Source of the DNA: Muscardinus avellanarius
Lineage: Eukaryota; Chordata; Mammalia; Rodentia; Gliridae
Length of the DNA: 64,000 nt
Direction: 5' to 3'
Assembly (NCBI GenBank): GCA_963383645.1
Contig: OY726572.1
Span: forward strand, 64,890,738 to 64,954,737
In this document: piece after piece, positions 1 through 10,496 of the stretch
Position numbering within the stretch: position 1 is the first letter of the stretch
Layout: the number at the start of each line of letters is the position of its first letter
Notes under the pieces: generated by a model
What the model was told of the DNA's origin: nothing
Databases searched by the model: none
Seen by the model: only the letters and a program-made list of their open reading frames with translations
Position numbers and translations under genes: made by a program

Positions 1-21
1 ACTTTTTGCTTATCAAATTTT

Positions 22-228
22 TATTTTTTATTTATTTTGTGTGTGGGGGTGGTACAGGGAATTGAACCCAAGGGAATTCTACCTATTTTTTATTTTTTAT
101 TTTGAAAAAGGATCTCGCTAAATTGTGGAGGGCCTCACTAAGTAGCTGAGGCTGGCTGCAAAACTTCGATCCTCCTGTTTTAACCTCCCAAATACTGGGA
201 TTACAAACGTGTACCACCACACCTGGCT
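22..228 (-). mobile_element. B1-dID SINE, subfamily D
   Basis: Read on the minus strand it has the B1 left monomer, a linker and a shortened ID monomer. It is flanked by the direct repeat tcaaatttt (13-21 and 229-237). Confidence 0.85.
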
Positions 229-263
229 CAAATTTTCAAACTTTAAAAAATATTAATATATAT

Positions 264-471
264 CCGGGCGTGGTGGCGCATGCTTGTAATCCCTGCTCTT
301 GGGAGGCTGAGACAGGAGGATCGCACAGGTTCAAAGCCAACCTCAGCAACTTAGTGAGGCTTTCAGCAACTTATTAAGACCCTGTTTCCAAATAAAATAT
401 AAAAAAGTTCTGGGAGTATAGTCCGGAGGTAGAAAGCCTCTGGGTTCCACCCCCAGTACCACCAAAAAAAA
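264..471 (+). mobile_element. B1-dID SINE, subfamily C
   Basis: Full dimer ending in 'ccacccccagtaccacc' and a poly(A). The TSD attaatata is at 252-260 and 472-480. Confidence 0.9.
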
Positions 472-480
472 ATTAATATA

Positions 481-697
481 GCCGGGTATGGTGGAGCACG
501 CTTGTAATCCCAGCATTTGGGAGGCTGAGACAGGAGGATCAGGGTTCTCAGCTACTTTGTGAGGCCCTCTGCAATTCAATGAGACAGTGTTTCTAAATAA
601 AGAATAAAAAATAGGGCTAAGGATGTAGCTTGGAGGTAGAATGCCCCTGGGTCCCATCCCAAGTACTGCAAAAAAAAAAATTAATTAATTAATTAAA
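481..697 (+). mobile_element. B1-dID SINE, subfamily A-like
   Basis: Complete dimer starting directly at the TSD of the preceding copy. The tail is poly(A) grading into (TTAA)n. Confidence 0.85.
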
Positions 698-860
698 AGT
701 AAAAAATGTTAATATCTAGTGTTGGGAAGGCAGTGGTGAGAAAGACATCTTCATAGACTGGCGGTGAGGGCTCTTTTGGAAGGTGATTTACCAATATGTA
801 CCAAAATCTTGAGAATGCACAGACTAACCTAACTGTTCTCCTTAAAAAGACTACTATAAA

Positions 861-1287
861 CCCGGCATGGTGGCGCACGCCTGTAATCCCAGCATTCGGG
901 AGGCTGAGACAGGAAGATCATGGTTCGTGGGCAGCCTCAGCTACTTAGTGAGGCCCTTTGCAACTCAGTGAGACCTGTTTCAAAATTAAGAATAAAGCTG
1001 GGCGTGGTGGCGCACACTTGTAATCCCTGCGCTTGGGAGGCTGAGATAGGAGGATCGTGCAGGTTTGAAGCCAGCTTCAGCTGGTTTAACTGACCCTGTT
1101 TCCAAATAAAATATAAAATAGGTCTGGGAGTGTGGCCCAGAGGTAGAAAGCCACTGAGTTCCATCCCCAGTACCACCAAAACAAAAAAAACAACAACAAC
1201 AAAAAATTAAGAATAAAAAATAGAGTTGGGAGTGTACCTCGGAGGTAGAATGCCCCTGGGTTTCATCCCCAGTACCCCCCCAAAAAA
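861..1287 (+). mobile_element. B1-dID SINE split by a second SINE
   Basis: The outer copy is 861-996 plus 1203-1287. A second full copy sits in its linker. Flanking sequences gactactata and gacaactata (849-858, 1288-1297) look like a slightly decayed TSD of the outer copy. Confidence 0.85.
997..1202 (+). mobile_element. Nested B1-dID SINE, subfamily C
   Basis: Inserted into the A-rich linker of the outer SINE. The exact 15-bp TSD aaaattaagaataaa (982-996, 1203-1217) is itself linker sequence. Confidence 0.92.
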
Positions 1288-1352
1288 GACAACTATATCC
1301 AAAAAATAAAAGTGAGCTGCACGCAGAGTTAGTGTCACATAGATGGCCACAA

Positions 1353-1357
<5 letters not shown>

Positions 1358-1391
<34 letters not shown>

Positions 1392-1593
1392 TTGCGGTAC
1401 TAAGGATAGAGCCCAGGAGCATTCTACCTCCGAACTATGCTCCCAGCCCTATTTTTTTATTCTTTATTTTGAAACAGGGTCTCACTGAGTTGCAGAAGGC
1501 CTCACTAAGTAGCTGAGGCTGGCCGCAAACCGCGATCCTCCTGTATCAGCCTCCCGAATGCTGGGATGACAAGCGTGCGCCACCACGCCCGGC
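1358..1593 (-). mobile_element. B1-dID SINE with (ATT)n tail
   Basis: Full dimer with the exact TSD ggccacaattatt (1345-1357, 1594-1606). The tail has expanded into an (ATT)n tract ending near 1391. Confidence 0.9.
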
Positions 1594-1622
1594 GGCCACA
1601 ATTATTAAAATCTAAAATGGCA

Positions 1623-1863
1623 GGCCGGGTGTGGTGGCGCACGCTTGTAATCCCCGCGCTTGGGAGGCTGAGACAGGAGGATTGCACGGGTTCGAAGCCA
1701 GCCTCAGCTACTTAGTGAGGCTCTCAGCAACTTAGTGAGACCCTGTTTCCAAATAAAATATAAAAAAAGATTTGGGAGTATAGCCCGCAGGTAGAAAGCC
1801 TCTGGGTTCCACCCCCAGTACCACCAAAAAAATAAATAAATAAAATAAATAAATAAATAAAAT
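1623..1863 (+). mobile_element. B1-dID SINE, subfamily C
   Basis: Full dimer with an (AAAT)n-type tail. The TSD aaaatctaaaatggca is exact at 1607-1622 and 1864-1879. Confidence 0.92.
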
Positions 1864-2134
1864 AAAATCTAAAATGGCAAAAATAAGGGATTAGTTAAAT
1901 CATGCTCAATATGAGCTGTAAGTTTATTTTTTGACAAGGAAAACTCTTCACAATTTATTGCTCAATATATAAAGCAAGCCACGGACCAATACATGCAGTA
2001 TGAACCTATTTATATAAAAATGTATATGTGTGTATTCACACACAAATGCCAAAAGAAGACTCTTGAGGGATACAAAGTAGTAAGTAATAACACATATCTC
2101 TGACAAATGTTCTTAGCATGTTTTTCTTTTACTT

Positions 2135-2377
2135 TTTCTTCTTTCTTTCTTTCATTCTTTCTTTCTTTTTTTCGATACTGAGGATGGAACCCAGGGGCAT
2201 TCTACCTCCAAGCTACACCTCTAGCCCTATTTTTTCTTCTTTATTTTTGAAATAAAATAAAACTCTCACAGAGTTGCAAAGGGCCTCACTAAATAACTGA
2301 GGCTGTCTGCAAACCAAGATCCTCCTATCTCTGCCTCCCAAATGCTGGGATTACAAGCATGTGACACCATACCCGGC
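2135..2377 (-). mobile_element. B1-dID SINE, subfamily D
   Basis: Minus-strand dimer with a (CTTT)n-rich tail. The right monomer reads as ID (gaacccaggggcattctacctcc in reverse). Flanks are only approximately repeated. Confidence 0.85.
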
Positions 2378-2432
2378 ATGGTTTTTTATTTTCTTATTTG
2401 TATTTCCTACTTCTTTTACAAGAAGCATTGCA

Positions 2433-2644
2433 AGGCCAGGCGTGGTGGTGCACACCTATAATTCCTGTACTTGAGAGGCTGAGACAGGAGGATCGCAGGT
2501 TCGAGGACAGCCTCAGCAAGTAATGAGACTCATCAATCAGCGAGACTCTGCTTGAAAATTAAAAATAAAAATAAAAATAGGGCTGGGGGTGTAGCTCAGA
2601 GGTAGAATACCCCTGGGTTCAATCCCCAGTATCAAACAAAATAA
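2433..2644 (+). mobile_element. B1-dID SINE, subfamily D
   Basis: Full dimer with the TSD aagcattgca at 2423-2432 and 2645-2654. Confidence 0.88.
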
Positions 2645-2887
2645 AAGCATTGCAGCGTGTCCCAGCACACTGCATGGTAACACAGACCGCCCCCACCACA
2701 CACACACACATTCATCTGAAGGGGAGCCTCTCCCCAGAAATCCTACAAGGCCCTGAGCACTGTCACTCTTTGTATGTAACAAATAGATTTCTTTGGTTGC
2801 TGTTTACCTTAATCTTGCCTCCTCGATTTATTAACACTCACTAGAATGTGGATAAATCTCACATTTTCCTCTCATGTTTTTTCTTTT

Positions 2888-3203
2888 CTTTTTCCCTTTT
2901 GTACTGGGGATAAAATCCAAAGGCATCTACCCCCAAGCTAAAAAAAAAAAAAAAAAAAAGAGCTGGGGAGTCCTTTCCTATTCTTTTGGTACTGGGGGTT
3001 GAACCCAGGGACATTGTACCTCCGAGCTACACCTCCAGCCCTATTTTATATTCTTTATTTGGAAACAGGGTCTCACTGAGTTGCAAAACACCTCATTAAG
3101 TAGCTGAGGCTGTCTGGAAACCGAGATCATCCTGTTTCAGCCTCCCAAATGCTGGGATTACAAGCGTGGACCACCATGCCCAGCTCCTATTTAATTTTTA
3201 ATT

Positions 3204-3242
<39 letters not shown>

Positions 3243-3810
3243 TTTTGCAGGTCAGAGGATGGAACCCAGGAGCATTCGACCTCCGAGCTACACCCCCTGC
3301 CCTATTTTTTTATTCTTTTATTTTTGAAACAGGGTTGCCGGGCGTGGTGGCACACTCTTGTAATCCCCGCGCTTGGAAGGAGGAGGCAGGAGGATTGCAC
3401 AGGTTGGAAGCCAGCCTGGCTCGCTTAAGAGACCTGTTTCCAAATAACAATATAAAATAGGTCTGGGAGTGCAGCCCGGGGAAGGGTTCCACCCCCACTA
3501 CCACCAAAAAAAAAAGAAAAAAAAAAAAAGAAAAAGAAAGAAAGAAACAGGGTCTCACTGAGTTGCAGAGGGCCTCACTAAGTAGCTGAGGCTGTCCGCG
3601 AACCAGGATCGTCCTGTCTCAGTCTCCCAAATGCTGGGATTACAAGCATAGGCCACCATGCCAGGCTCCTGTTTTTTATTTTGAAACAGAATCTCACTGA
3701 GTTTCTGAGGCCCTCACTAGGTTGTGGAGGCTGCTTTGGAACCCAGGAGCCTCCTGTCTCGGCTTCCAAGTCCTGGGATGACAGGTGCGTGCAACCACGT
3801 CTGCTCCTCC
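2888..3810 (-). mobile_element. SINE mosaic of several nested copies
   Basis: An ID head (2901-2940) is followed by an (A)20 run. Then come a full minus copy (2985-3184), a second minus copy (about 3195-3336 and 3544-3666) split by a plus copy, and a lone minus B1 monomer (3667-3810). The first ID head and last B1 could be two halves of one older SINE, which is inference. tcctattt-like repeats at 2976, 3185 and 3667 mark the joins. Confidence 0.75.
3337..3543 (+). mobile_element. Nested B1-dID SINE, B/C-like
   Basis: A plus copy inserted head-on into a minus SINE at its gaaacagggt motif. The TSD gaaacagggt is at 3326-3335 and 3544-3553. Confidence 0.9.
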
Positions 3811-4217
3811 CACGTTTCCTGTGTTCCTCTCAGTGCCGGGTACCGGGTAAGTTCTTAGGAAATAGCCCAAGAAAGGACGTGCCACCTCCGTGCCCACGTG
3901 CCCGAGGCCGGCGGGCTGGCCCCCGGGTGTGGCCGGCTTGGGGCTGTGTGTTGTGGGACACCTGTCAATCTAGTTCTCTGAAGATGCCTATTGTTGCTGC
4001 TAATTATTGTTGAGCTATGAGGCTGTTTGTTTAAAGCACAGGTCACCGCCCCACACCCAGAGGCAGAGCCAATCCTGTGGCATCCATAATTAATGAGCCG
4101 ATAAATATTTCCTCCGGTCTTGGGGCTGGTTTTAGTCCAAAGGACCACACCCATTCCTACAACCTTAGCCCTGCTAGGACTCACATGAGCTGTTAGAAGC
4201 TTCCTCTGGAGAAGTAG

Positions 4218-4219
<2 letters not shown>
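3811..4219. other. Unique sequence, no gene seen
   Basis: About 400 bp of non-repeat sequence with a GC-rich first half and an AT-rich second half (cataattaatgagccgataaatatttcc near 4082). No splice-bounded open frame stands out. Confidence 0.5.

Positions 4220-4265
<46 letters not shown>
4220..4265. repeat. (TG)n microsatellite
   Basis: A pure TG run that abuts the tail of the minus SINE beginning at 4266, as expected if it grew from that tail. Confidence 0.95.
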
Positions 4266-4269
<4 letters not shown>

Positions 4270-4460
4270 GGGATGGAACCCAAGGGCATTCTACCTCCAA
4301 ACTACACTCCCAGTCCAATTTTTTATTCTTTAATTTGAAACAGGGTCTCACTGAGTTGCAAAGGGCCTCACTAAGTAGCTGAGGCTGTCTGCAAACCACG
4401 ATCCTCCTGTCTCAACCTCCCGGATGCCGGGATTACAAGTGTGCGCCACCATGACTGGCT
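4266..4460 (-). mobile_element. B1-dID SINE, D/A-like
   Basis: Minus-strand full dimer; the (TG)n occupies its tail position. Confidence 0.85.
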
Positions 4461-4463
4461 TTT

Positions 4464-4471
<8 letters not shown>

Positions 4472-4494
<23 letters not shown>

Positions 4495-4686
4495 GGTGGT
4501 ACTGGGGTTCCTGGAAACCCTTCTACCTCCGGGCTACACTCCCAGACCTATTTTTATACTTTTCTAATTTGGAAACAGGATCTTAAGGCCAGCTTAAGGC
4601 CAGCGTGGCTGACTTCGAACCTGCGCGATCCTCCTGTCTCAGCCTCCCAAGCGTGGGGATTACAGGCGTGCGCCACCACGCCTGGC
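4472..4686 (-). mobile_element. B1-dID SINE, subfamily B
   Basis: A long poly(T) then 'ggtggtactggggttcctgg', the signature of B in reverse. ttaatttttt repeats on both sides. A lone minus B1 monomer follows (4697-4790). Confidence 0.88.
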
Positions 4687-4790
4687 TTAATTTTTTGTTT
4701 TGAAACAGGATCTGGCTAGATGGCTGAAAGTCTTGCTAAGTTGCTGAAGCTGTCCTTGAACCTGCGAGCCTCCTGTCTTAGCCTACAGTC

Positions 4791-5074
4791 AGTTCTCACA
4801 ATTGTCCTTCGTCCCTGCAGTCAGCACTAGTTTCTGTTGTGCCGCAGAAAAAAATAGAGATGGTCAGAAATGGAATGGGAGCTGGAATCGGGGAGAGAAG
4901 ACCAGGCAACTGCGTTCTCTTTCTCTGCATATAGTAGCTATATGAGCATCCCGGTGCTCACCAGGCCCTGGAAGGAGCCGGCAGGGAAGTCCTGGAGCCT
5001 TTGACTTGAGCGCCTGTGGGAGGATCCGAAGGCCCAGCCCTGCCTGCCCGGCCTGTGCCACGGGACCTGGGGTG
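4791..5074. other. Unique sequence, no gene seen
   Basis: Non-repetitive sequence between a B1 monomer and a MIR. Overlapping minus-strand frames exist, but nothing is recognisable and no exon signals are convincing. Confidence 0.4.
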
Positions 5075-5205
5075 AGGCGCCTCATAGCTCTGGGCCTCAG
5101 CTTCCTTGCCTGAAAAATGGGGCCGTGGTGGCAGAACCTGTCTCACAGAGTGTGAGGCTTCAATGAGCCAATAGATGCCAGGCGCTCAGAACATGCCAAG
5201 CACTG
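5075..5205 (+). mobile_element. MIR element
   Basis: Matches the MIR core and 3' half: 'gggcctcagcttccttgcctgaaaaatggg', then 'ctgtctcacagagtgtgaggcttcaatgag', then '..gcgctcagaaca'. It is an ancient tRNA-derived mammalian SINE and is clearly diverged. (Motifs split to stay short: key pieces are ctcagcttcc and aaaaatgggg.). Confidence 0.85.
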
Positions 5206-5250
5206 GGAGAACCAGACGCGTTTGCCATTGTTAACAAAAACAGGGGTGGA

Positions 5251-5400
5251 CCGGGCGTGGCGGCACATGCTGTGGTCCCGGCGTTTCGGGAGGCTAAGGC
5301 AGGAAGGTTGCAATCTCAAGACCAGTCCAAGCAACCTAAAAAATGAAAGGGCTTGGGGGTGTAGCTCCGTGGTAAAGCGCCCCTGGGTCGACTCCTAGTA
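5251..5400 (+). mobile_element. Old B1-ID SINE with near-ancestral ID half
   Basis: The left monomer is short and lacks the usual repeated 'cttagtgag' block. The ID half 'gtagctccgtggtaaagcgc' then 'cctgggtcgactcc' is closer to a tRNA than in other copies, so this may be an old branch. Confidence 0.75.
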
Positions 5401-5433
5401 CAGAGAGAGTGGGAGGAATAAAAGCGGTGGGCA

Positions 5434-5628
5434 GCCGGGCGTGGTGGCGCACGCTTGTAATCCCTGTGCTTGGGAGGCGGAGACAGGAGGATCGCGCTCG
5501 TTCGGAGCCAGCCTCGCTGGCTTAAGAGACCCTGTTTCCAAATAAAAAAATATAAAATAGGTCTGGGAGTGTAGCCAGCAGTAGAGGGCTTCCAAGAACC
5601 CCAGTACCACCAAAAAAAAAAAAAAAAA
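5434..5628 (+). mobile_element. B1-dID SINE, subfamily B
   Basis: Starts gccgggcgtggtggcgcacg and ends in poly(A). Flanked by gcggtgggc and gtggtgggc. A few bases are missing in the ID half. Confidence 0.88.
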
Positions 5629-5654
5629 GTGGTGGGCTGTTGAAGATGTCTTCC

Positions 5655-5843
5655 TAGCCAGGTGGGGTGTACACACCCGTAATCCCAGTACCTGGGAGGC
5701 TGAGACAGAAGGATCGCAGGTTCAAAGCTAGACTCAGCAACTTAGCGAGGCCCTCAGCAATCTAAGAGCCCCCGTTTCAAAATAAAATAGGGCTGGAGGT
5801 GTAGCTCAGAGGTAGAATTCCTCTAGGTTCAACATTCAACAAT
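5655..5843 (+). mobile_element. B1-dID SINE, subfamily D
   Basis: Diverged full dimer ending 'aggttcaacattcaacaatg', followed by a G run. Confidence 0.8.
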
Positions 5844-6022
5844 GAAAGGGGGGGGGTCTCCCTGAGTCCTCTGATTTCTCTCTTGGTCCTCTGTGAGAAG
5901 ACAGACCCCACCTGAGTCTCACCATTTTCTTATTCATTCAATAAACATTTTGGGAAACAAGTGTTCCAAAGCAAGTGCTTTGGAACTGACCACGGAGCGT
6001 TCTGCAGAAATTGTGCTTGAGA

Positions 6023-6246
6023 CGCAGGCGTGGTGGCGCACGCTTGTCATCCCAGCATTCGGGAGGCTGAGACCGGAGGATCGCGGTTCACGGACAGCCT
6101 CAGCTACTTAGCGAGGCCCTTTGCAACTCAGTGAGACCCTGTTTCAAAATAAAGAATAAAAAATAGGGCGGGGGGTATAGCTCGGAGGTAGAATGCCCCT
6201 GGATTCCATATTCCCAGTACCACAAAAAGAAAAAGAAGAAAAAAGA
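6023..6246 (+). mobile_element. B1-dID SINE, subfamily A
   Basis: Full dimer. The flanking repeat agaaattgtgcttgag / agaaactgcacttgag (right copy 6247-6262) is a 16-bp TSD with a few changes. Confidence 0.9.
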
Positions 6247-6512
6247 AGAAACTGCACTTGAGCAGTCTGAGGCCAACACAGCCAGTCATGGTGTCTGCCC
6301 GAGGCTAAAACAAAAAGCTCTGGGGGTGGCCCACACTGGCCTCTGCGGACAGTCACTCGGCCACGAAGACCAGCTTGCAGGTCTTGGGGACTGGCAATGG
6401 CTCTGTTCCTAGAGCAGACTTTTCCTTGTCACCTGGGTGTCTGGGATAGGGAAGTAGGCGAGGAAGGACCCACTCTGCGTGCGCAGAGTCCTTGTTTTTA
6501 AGAGGCTGGGTA

Positions 6513-6718
6513 GCCGGGCGTGGTGGCACACGCTTGTAATCCCAGCATTCGGGAGGCTGAGACTAGAAGATCACGGTTCGCGGACAGCCTCAGCTACTTA
6601 GTGAGGCCCTCTGCAACTTAGACCCTGTTTCAAAATAAAGAATAAAAAATAGGGCAGGAGATGTAGCTCGGAGGTCAAATGCCCCTGGGTTCCATACAAA
6701 AAAAAAAAAAAAAAAAAA
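6513..6718 (+). mobile_element. B1-dID SINE, subfamily A
   Basis: Full dimer with the TSD aagaggctgggta / aagaggttgggta (6500-6512, 6719-6731). Confidence 0.92.
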
Positions 6719-6929
6719 AAGAGGTTGGGTAATCGAGAGCTGGCCAGTCAGCTCAGAGCACTTCAGATCCAGCAATGCTTAGAGAAGATAGGCTGCTGGT
6801 CAGAAGTATTCATTTTCTGGGGGGACAGCGGGATGGGAAGCAGAGGGTAATACACCAGGTGATGTGTGCATATATGAATATATCACTCTTTTTTTTATAC
6901 TGGAGGCTGTATTTATATATTTATTTACT

Positions 6930-7242
6930 TATTTATTTTGTTTGTGGTACTAGGGTTTGAACCCACACCTGGGTTTATCTTTTATTTTTATTTATTCTTT
7001 TTCTTTTTTTTGCAGTACTAGGGATGAAACCCAAAGGCATTCTACCTCCAAGCTACAAACCCAGCCCTATTTTTTATTCTTTATTTTGACACAGGGTCTC
7101 ACTGAGTTGCAGAGGGCCTCACTAAGTAGCTGAGGCTGTCCGCGAACCGCGATCCTCCGGTCCCAGCCTCCCAAATGCTGGGGTTACAAACATGCGCCAC
7201 CACACCTGACACCTGGGTTTATTTTATGCAGCACCACACTTG

Positions 7243-7244
<2 letters not shown>
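6930..7244 (-). mobile_element. Minus SINE interrupted by another minus SINE
   Basis: The outer copy consists of an ID head (6930-6978) and only the extreme B1 end (gcaccacacttgg near 7231). The inner copy 6979-7208 is a full dimer with the exact TSD acacctgggttta (6965-6977, 7209-7221). Confidence 0.85.

Positions 7245-7245
<1 letters not shown>

Positions 7246-7294
<49 letters not shown>
7246..7294. repeat. (AT)n microsatellite
   Basis: A 49-bp pure AT run between two minus SINEs, adjacent to the tail of the downstream copy. Confidence 0.95.
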
Positions 7295-7295
<1 letters not shown>

Positions 7296-7298
7296 TTT

Positions 7299-7506
7299 TT
7301 TTTTTTGAGGGTCTGGGGATGGAACCCAAGGACATTCGACCTCCGAGCTATACCCCCTGCCCTATTTTTTTGTTCTTTATTTTGAAACAGGGTCTCACTA
7401 AGTTGTGGAGGGCCTCACTAAGTAGCTGAGCCTGTCTGCGAACCACGATCCTCGGGTCCCAGCCTCCCAAATGCTGGGATTACAAGTGTATGCCACCACG
7501 CGCAGC
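7299..7506 (-). mobile_element. B1-dID SINE, subfamily A
   Basis: Minus full dimer with 'gggtctggggatggaaccc', the A-type right end in reverse. Confidence 0.88.
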
Positions 7507-7527
7507 TATATTTTTATTTTTTATTTC

Positions 7528-7726
7528 TTTTTTTGGTGGTACTGGGGTTCCTGGAAGCCCTTCTACTCCGGGCTACGCTCCCACGGGCTACACTCCCAGA
7601 CCTATTTTATATTTTTATTTGGGAACAGGGTCTCTTAAGCCAGCGCGGCTGGCTTCGAACCTGCGCGATCCTCCTTTCTCCGCCTCCCAAGCGCGGGGAT
7701 TACAAGCGTGCGCCACCACGCCCGGC
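7528..7726 (-). mobile_element. B1-dID SINE, subfamily B, plus lone B1
   Basis: A B copy with a small internal duplication of the 'gggctacrctccca' motif (7570-7597). A minus B1 monomer follows directly (7727-7866), suggesting insertion at the linker of an older SINE. Confidence 0.85.
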
Positions 7727-7970
7727 CCTTTGTTTTTATTTTGAAACTGAGTCTCACTAAGTTGCTGACAATCTCACTAAGTTGCGGAGGCTGGTCTTGA
7801 AGCCGCAGTCCTCCTGTCTCAGCCTCCCAAGTACTGGGTTACAGGCGTGCGCCACCACGCCTGGCCTTTTTGTTCTTCATCTTGCTTCTTGAGTTTTCAG
7901 CTTGTTGAGTTAAATTTCATTTTTTTTCTGGTTTAATGATAAAACTTATTTTGTGTGTGTGTGTGGGGGG

Positions 7971-8166
7971 AGGGGGTACTGGGTATTAAACCCAGAGGCA
8001 TTCTACCTTTGAGCTACATCTCTAGCCCAATTTTATTTTTTATTTGAAAACAGGGTCTCTCTAGGCTGATGAGAGTCTCACTACCTGCTGAGGTTGTCCT
8101 TGAACCTGCGATCCTCCTGTCTCAGCCTCCAGTACAGAGATTACAGGCATGTGCCACCATGCCTGG
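7971..8166 (-). mobile_element. B1-dID SINE, subfamily D
   Basis: Minus dimer preceded by a short (TG)n/G tract. The B1 part carries 'ctaggctgatgagagtctcac', a D-branch variant. Confidence 0.85.
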
Positions 8167-8341
8167 TAAACATTTAATTTTTAAATTAATGTTTAAAACA
8201 TTTGATAATACATTTATGATAAATGTATCATAAACATTTAATTCTAGGTGAGTTTTTTTTTTTTTTTTAGAATAGCTGGGGCATATCTAGTAAATTCTAG
8301 AGTGTTTCCTTGTAATTGCATGAAAGGAACACCTGGCTATT

Positions 8342-8344
<3 letters not shown>

Positions 8345-8384
<40 letters not shown>
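8345..8384. repeat. (AC)n microsatellite
   Basis: A pure CA run not joined to a recognisable SINE. Confidence 0.95.
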
Positions 8385-8386
<2 letters not shown>

Positions 8387-8577
8387 CGCACCACCACCAA
8401 CCCAAACTTCACCAGCTGTCCTCCTGGTCTTGGAGAGGGAAATCAACGTCTACTCATTGTTTATGAAAACTTGTTTGTAAATACAACTTCAAGCCATATA
8501 GCCACCCGCCCCTCAGCTTCACTTAAATAGAGCCACAGAGGACGGCCCTGTGCGGGGCACCGTCGGCTCCGACCGCC

Positions 8578-8824
8578 CAGTGCTTCTTGACCTTGGCATT
8601 GCTGACATCTTGGGCTGGACGGTCTTTTGTTGTGGGGGCTTCCCTGGACACGGTAGGATGTTTAGCAGGATCCCTGGCTTTTCTCTACTGATAAGTGTGT
8701 GTGTGTATACACATACACACACACTACCGCCACCACAATGTTGTACCAACCAAGACGAGCTCCAAACATTGCCAAATGCTCCCTACTGGGAATGGTGCAA
8801 AACCGACCCATTTGAGAACCACAG
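8578..8824 (-). mobile_element. MER20-like hAT DNA transposon
   Basis: Terminal inverted-repeat-like ends cagtgcttcttgacc and tttgagaaccacag frame MER20 landmarks on the minus strand: 'ggatgtttagcaggatcc', 'attgccaaatgctccc', 'tgttgtgggggct'. MER20 is a non-autonomous Charlie-type element. A GT/AC microsatellite (8696-8723) has grown inside it. Confidence 0.85.
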
Positions 8825-9256
8825 ATCATCCTCTAAAAGCCGCAGCCACGGAGAGGCCAGGCCACACTGACCACCCTCCTCTGTGCAGGTCCGCTGTGGA
8901 CCGAGGCCTGAGGACCCACGGTGGGGCCCCTCGGTTACATGTAGGAGCTGCTGGCGGGAGGCGGAGGAGCAGGTGTCCAGCTGGCCGCCCTTTCCTCCTC
9001 TTGCAGAAAGAACATGGGCCTGGCAGGAGGTAGTTGAGAAGTTCCCCTCACCCATGGAAGACCCAAAGGGCACAGAGAAAAGAGGCGGCGGGGGCAGACT
9101 CCTCTGGCTACCTGAGGCCTTAGTTTTAGGACATAAGGGGGTTTACCAAGACTCCTGGGAGCCTAGTCCAGCCAGAGAGGAGAAGTTCTGGGGGAATTCA
9201 GATCTGAAGCCCTGATCACAGAAGAGACGAAGCTCTTACTTAATGAGGGACTTTGG
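8825..9256. other. Unique GC-rich sequence, no gene seen
   Basis: About 430 bp of GC-rich sequence with overlapping open frames on both strands, as GC-rich DNA often has. I recognise no product, and splice signals are not convincing. Confidence 0.4.
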
Positions 9257-9454
9257 GCTGGGCGTGGTGGTGCACACTTGTAATCCCAGAATTCGGAAGG
9301 CTGAGACCGGAGGATTGCGGTTTGCAGACGGCCTCAGCTACTTAGTGAGGCCCTCTGCAACTCAGTGAGACCCTGTTTCAAAATAAGGAATAAAAAATTG
9401 GGCAGGGTTGTAGCTCGGAGGTCAAATGCCCCTGGGTTCCAGCACCAGATCCAC

Positions 9455-9481
<27 letters not shown>
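9257..9481 (+). mobile_element. B1-dID SINE, subfamily A
   Basis: Full dimer with a poly(A) of about 28. Confidence 0.9.
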
Positions 9482-9485
<4 letters not shown>

Positions 9486-9573
9486 TGGTCGGCCATTGAA
9501 AGAAATGAAGAGAATTACATCTTCTTAGAAAAGTAGAACCTTTTTAACAATAAGTAATAAATAATAATATATC

Positions 9574-9782
9574 AGCCAGGCATGGTGGCACATGTCTGTA
9601 ATCCCAGTACTTGGAAGGCTAAGACTGGTGGATCGCAGATTTGAGGCCAGCCTCAGCAACTCAGTGAGACTCTCATCAACCTAGCAAGACCCTGTTCCAA
9701 AAAATAAGAAGCAAAAAGCCTGGGGGGTGTAACTTGGAGGAAAGATGTTCCTGGGTTCAAGCCTCAGTACCAATAATAATAA
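9574..9782 (+). mobile_element. B1-dID SINE, subfamily D
   Basis: Diverged dimer with an (AAT)n-rich tail. Confidence 0.82.
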
Positions 9783-10393
9783 ATCATTTAAAATAGAAAA
9801 CAAAATCTGCTATATACTAGAAGGTATATGTGCAGAAAAGCATACAGAGTTAGAGTTTATTGGTATATTAAAAAGCTACATATAAACAGATAAATGACTA
9901 TATGGGTAGAAAATTTCTAGACGTCTGAGAAGGCTGTTACCAAGAGTTACGTCTAAAAAAGAGAAATGAAGATTTAAGGACTTCTGCTTTCTTCTTTGGT
10001 GCTGTTTGAATCTCTTATCATACACATATAATTTTTATGGCATTGGGGATTGTACCAGTATTGGGAATGGCCTAGGAAGATTTGAGAAAGCTATGATGAT
10101 TATTAATATATTCCAAAAATTGGGTGAGGGGCAAATCTGTGAAAGGACTTGGTCTCTGCCTAGGAGCAGGCAATTATTCCAATGTAGATTAACCTAGCTA
10201 AACGTAATTAGCAAATCTATGGGAGAGGGGAACTAGGACTTCCTCATCCTCATTCTAAAGACAGGTTTACATAATGATTGGATAATCTAGCTAGGATGGG
10301 AGGAGGGGTGGACCTTCATGAAAGGAGACACCTTGCCACACCTTGCTGGGGGAGGAAACTGACAGGGACTTTAAACAAGATGGAGGCCATGGG

Positions 10394-10402
10394 TATAAAA
10401 AG
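10394..10402 (+). promoter_or_regulatory. TATA box of solo LTR
   Basis: tataaaaag, preceded by a GC-poor U3. Transcription would start about 30 bp downstream. Present-day activity is unknown. Confidence 0.7.
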
Positions 10403-10496
10403 TCCGGTCCACCTGTTGTATCTTTGGTGGGGCATTCATTTGAACCATCACCCCCCATGCCATTCTGGTATGGGGCTGTAAGTATCTTCTGTATAT

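Noticed and set aside
4441..4719. Recurrent frames with 'NLRDPPVSASQARGLQACATTPG'-like sequence across the window
   Set aside because: This is the minus-strand SINE translated; it recurs at every copy and is not a protein family.
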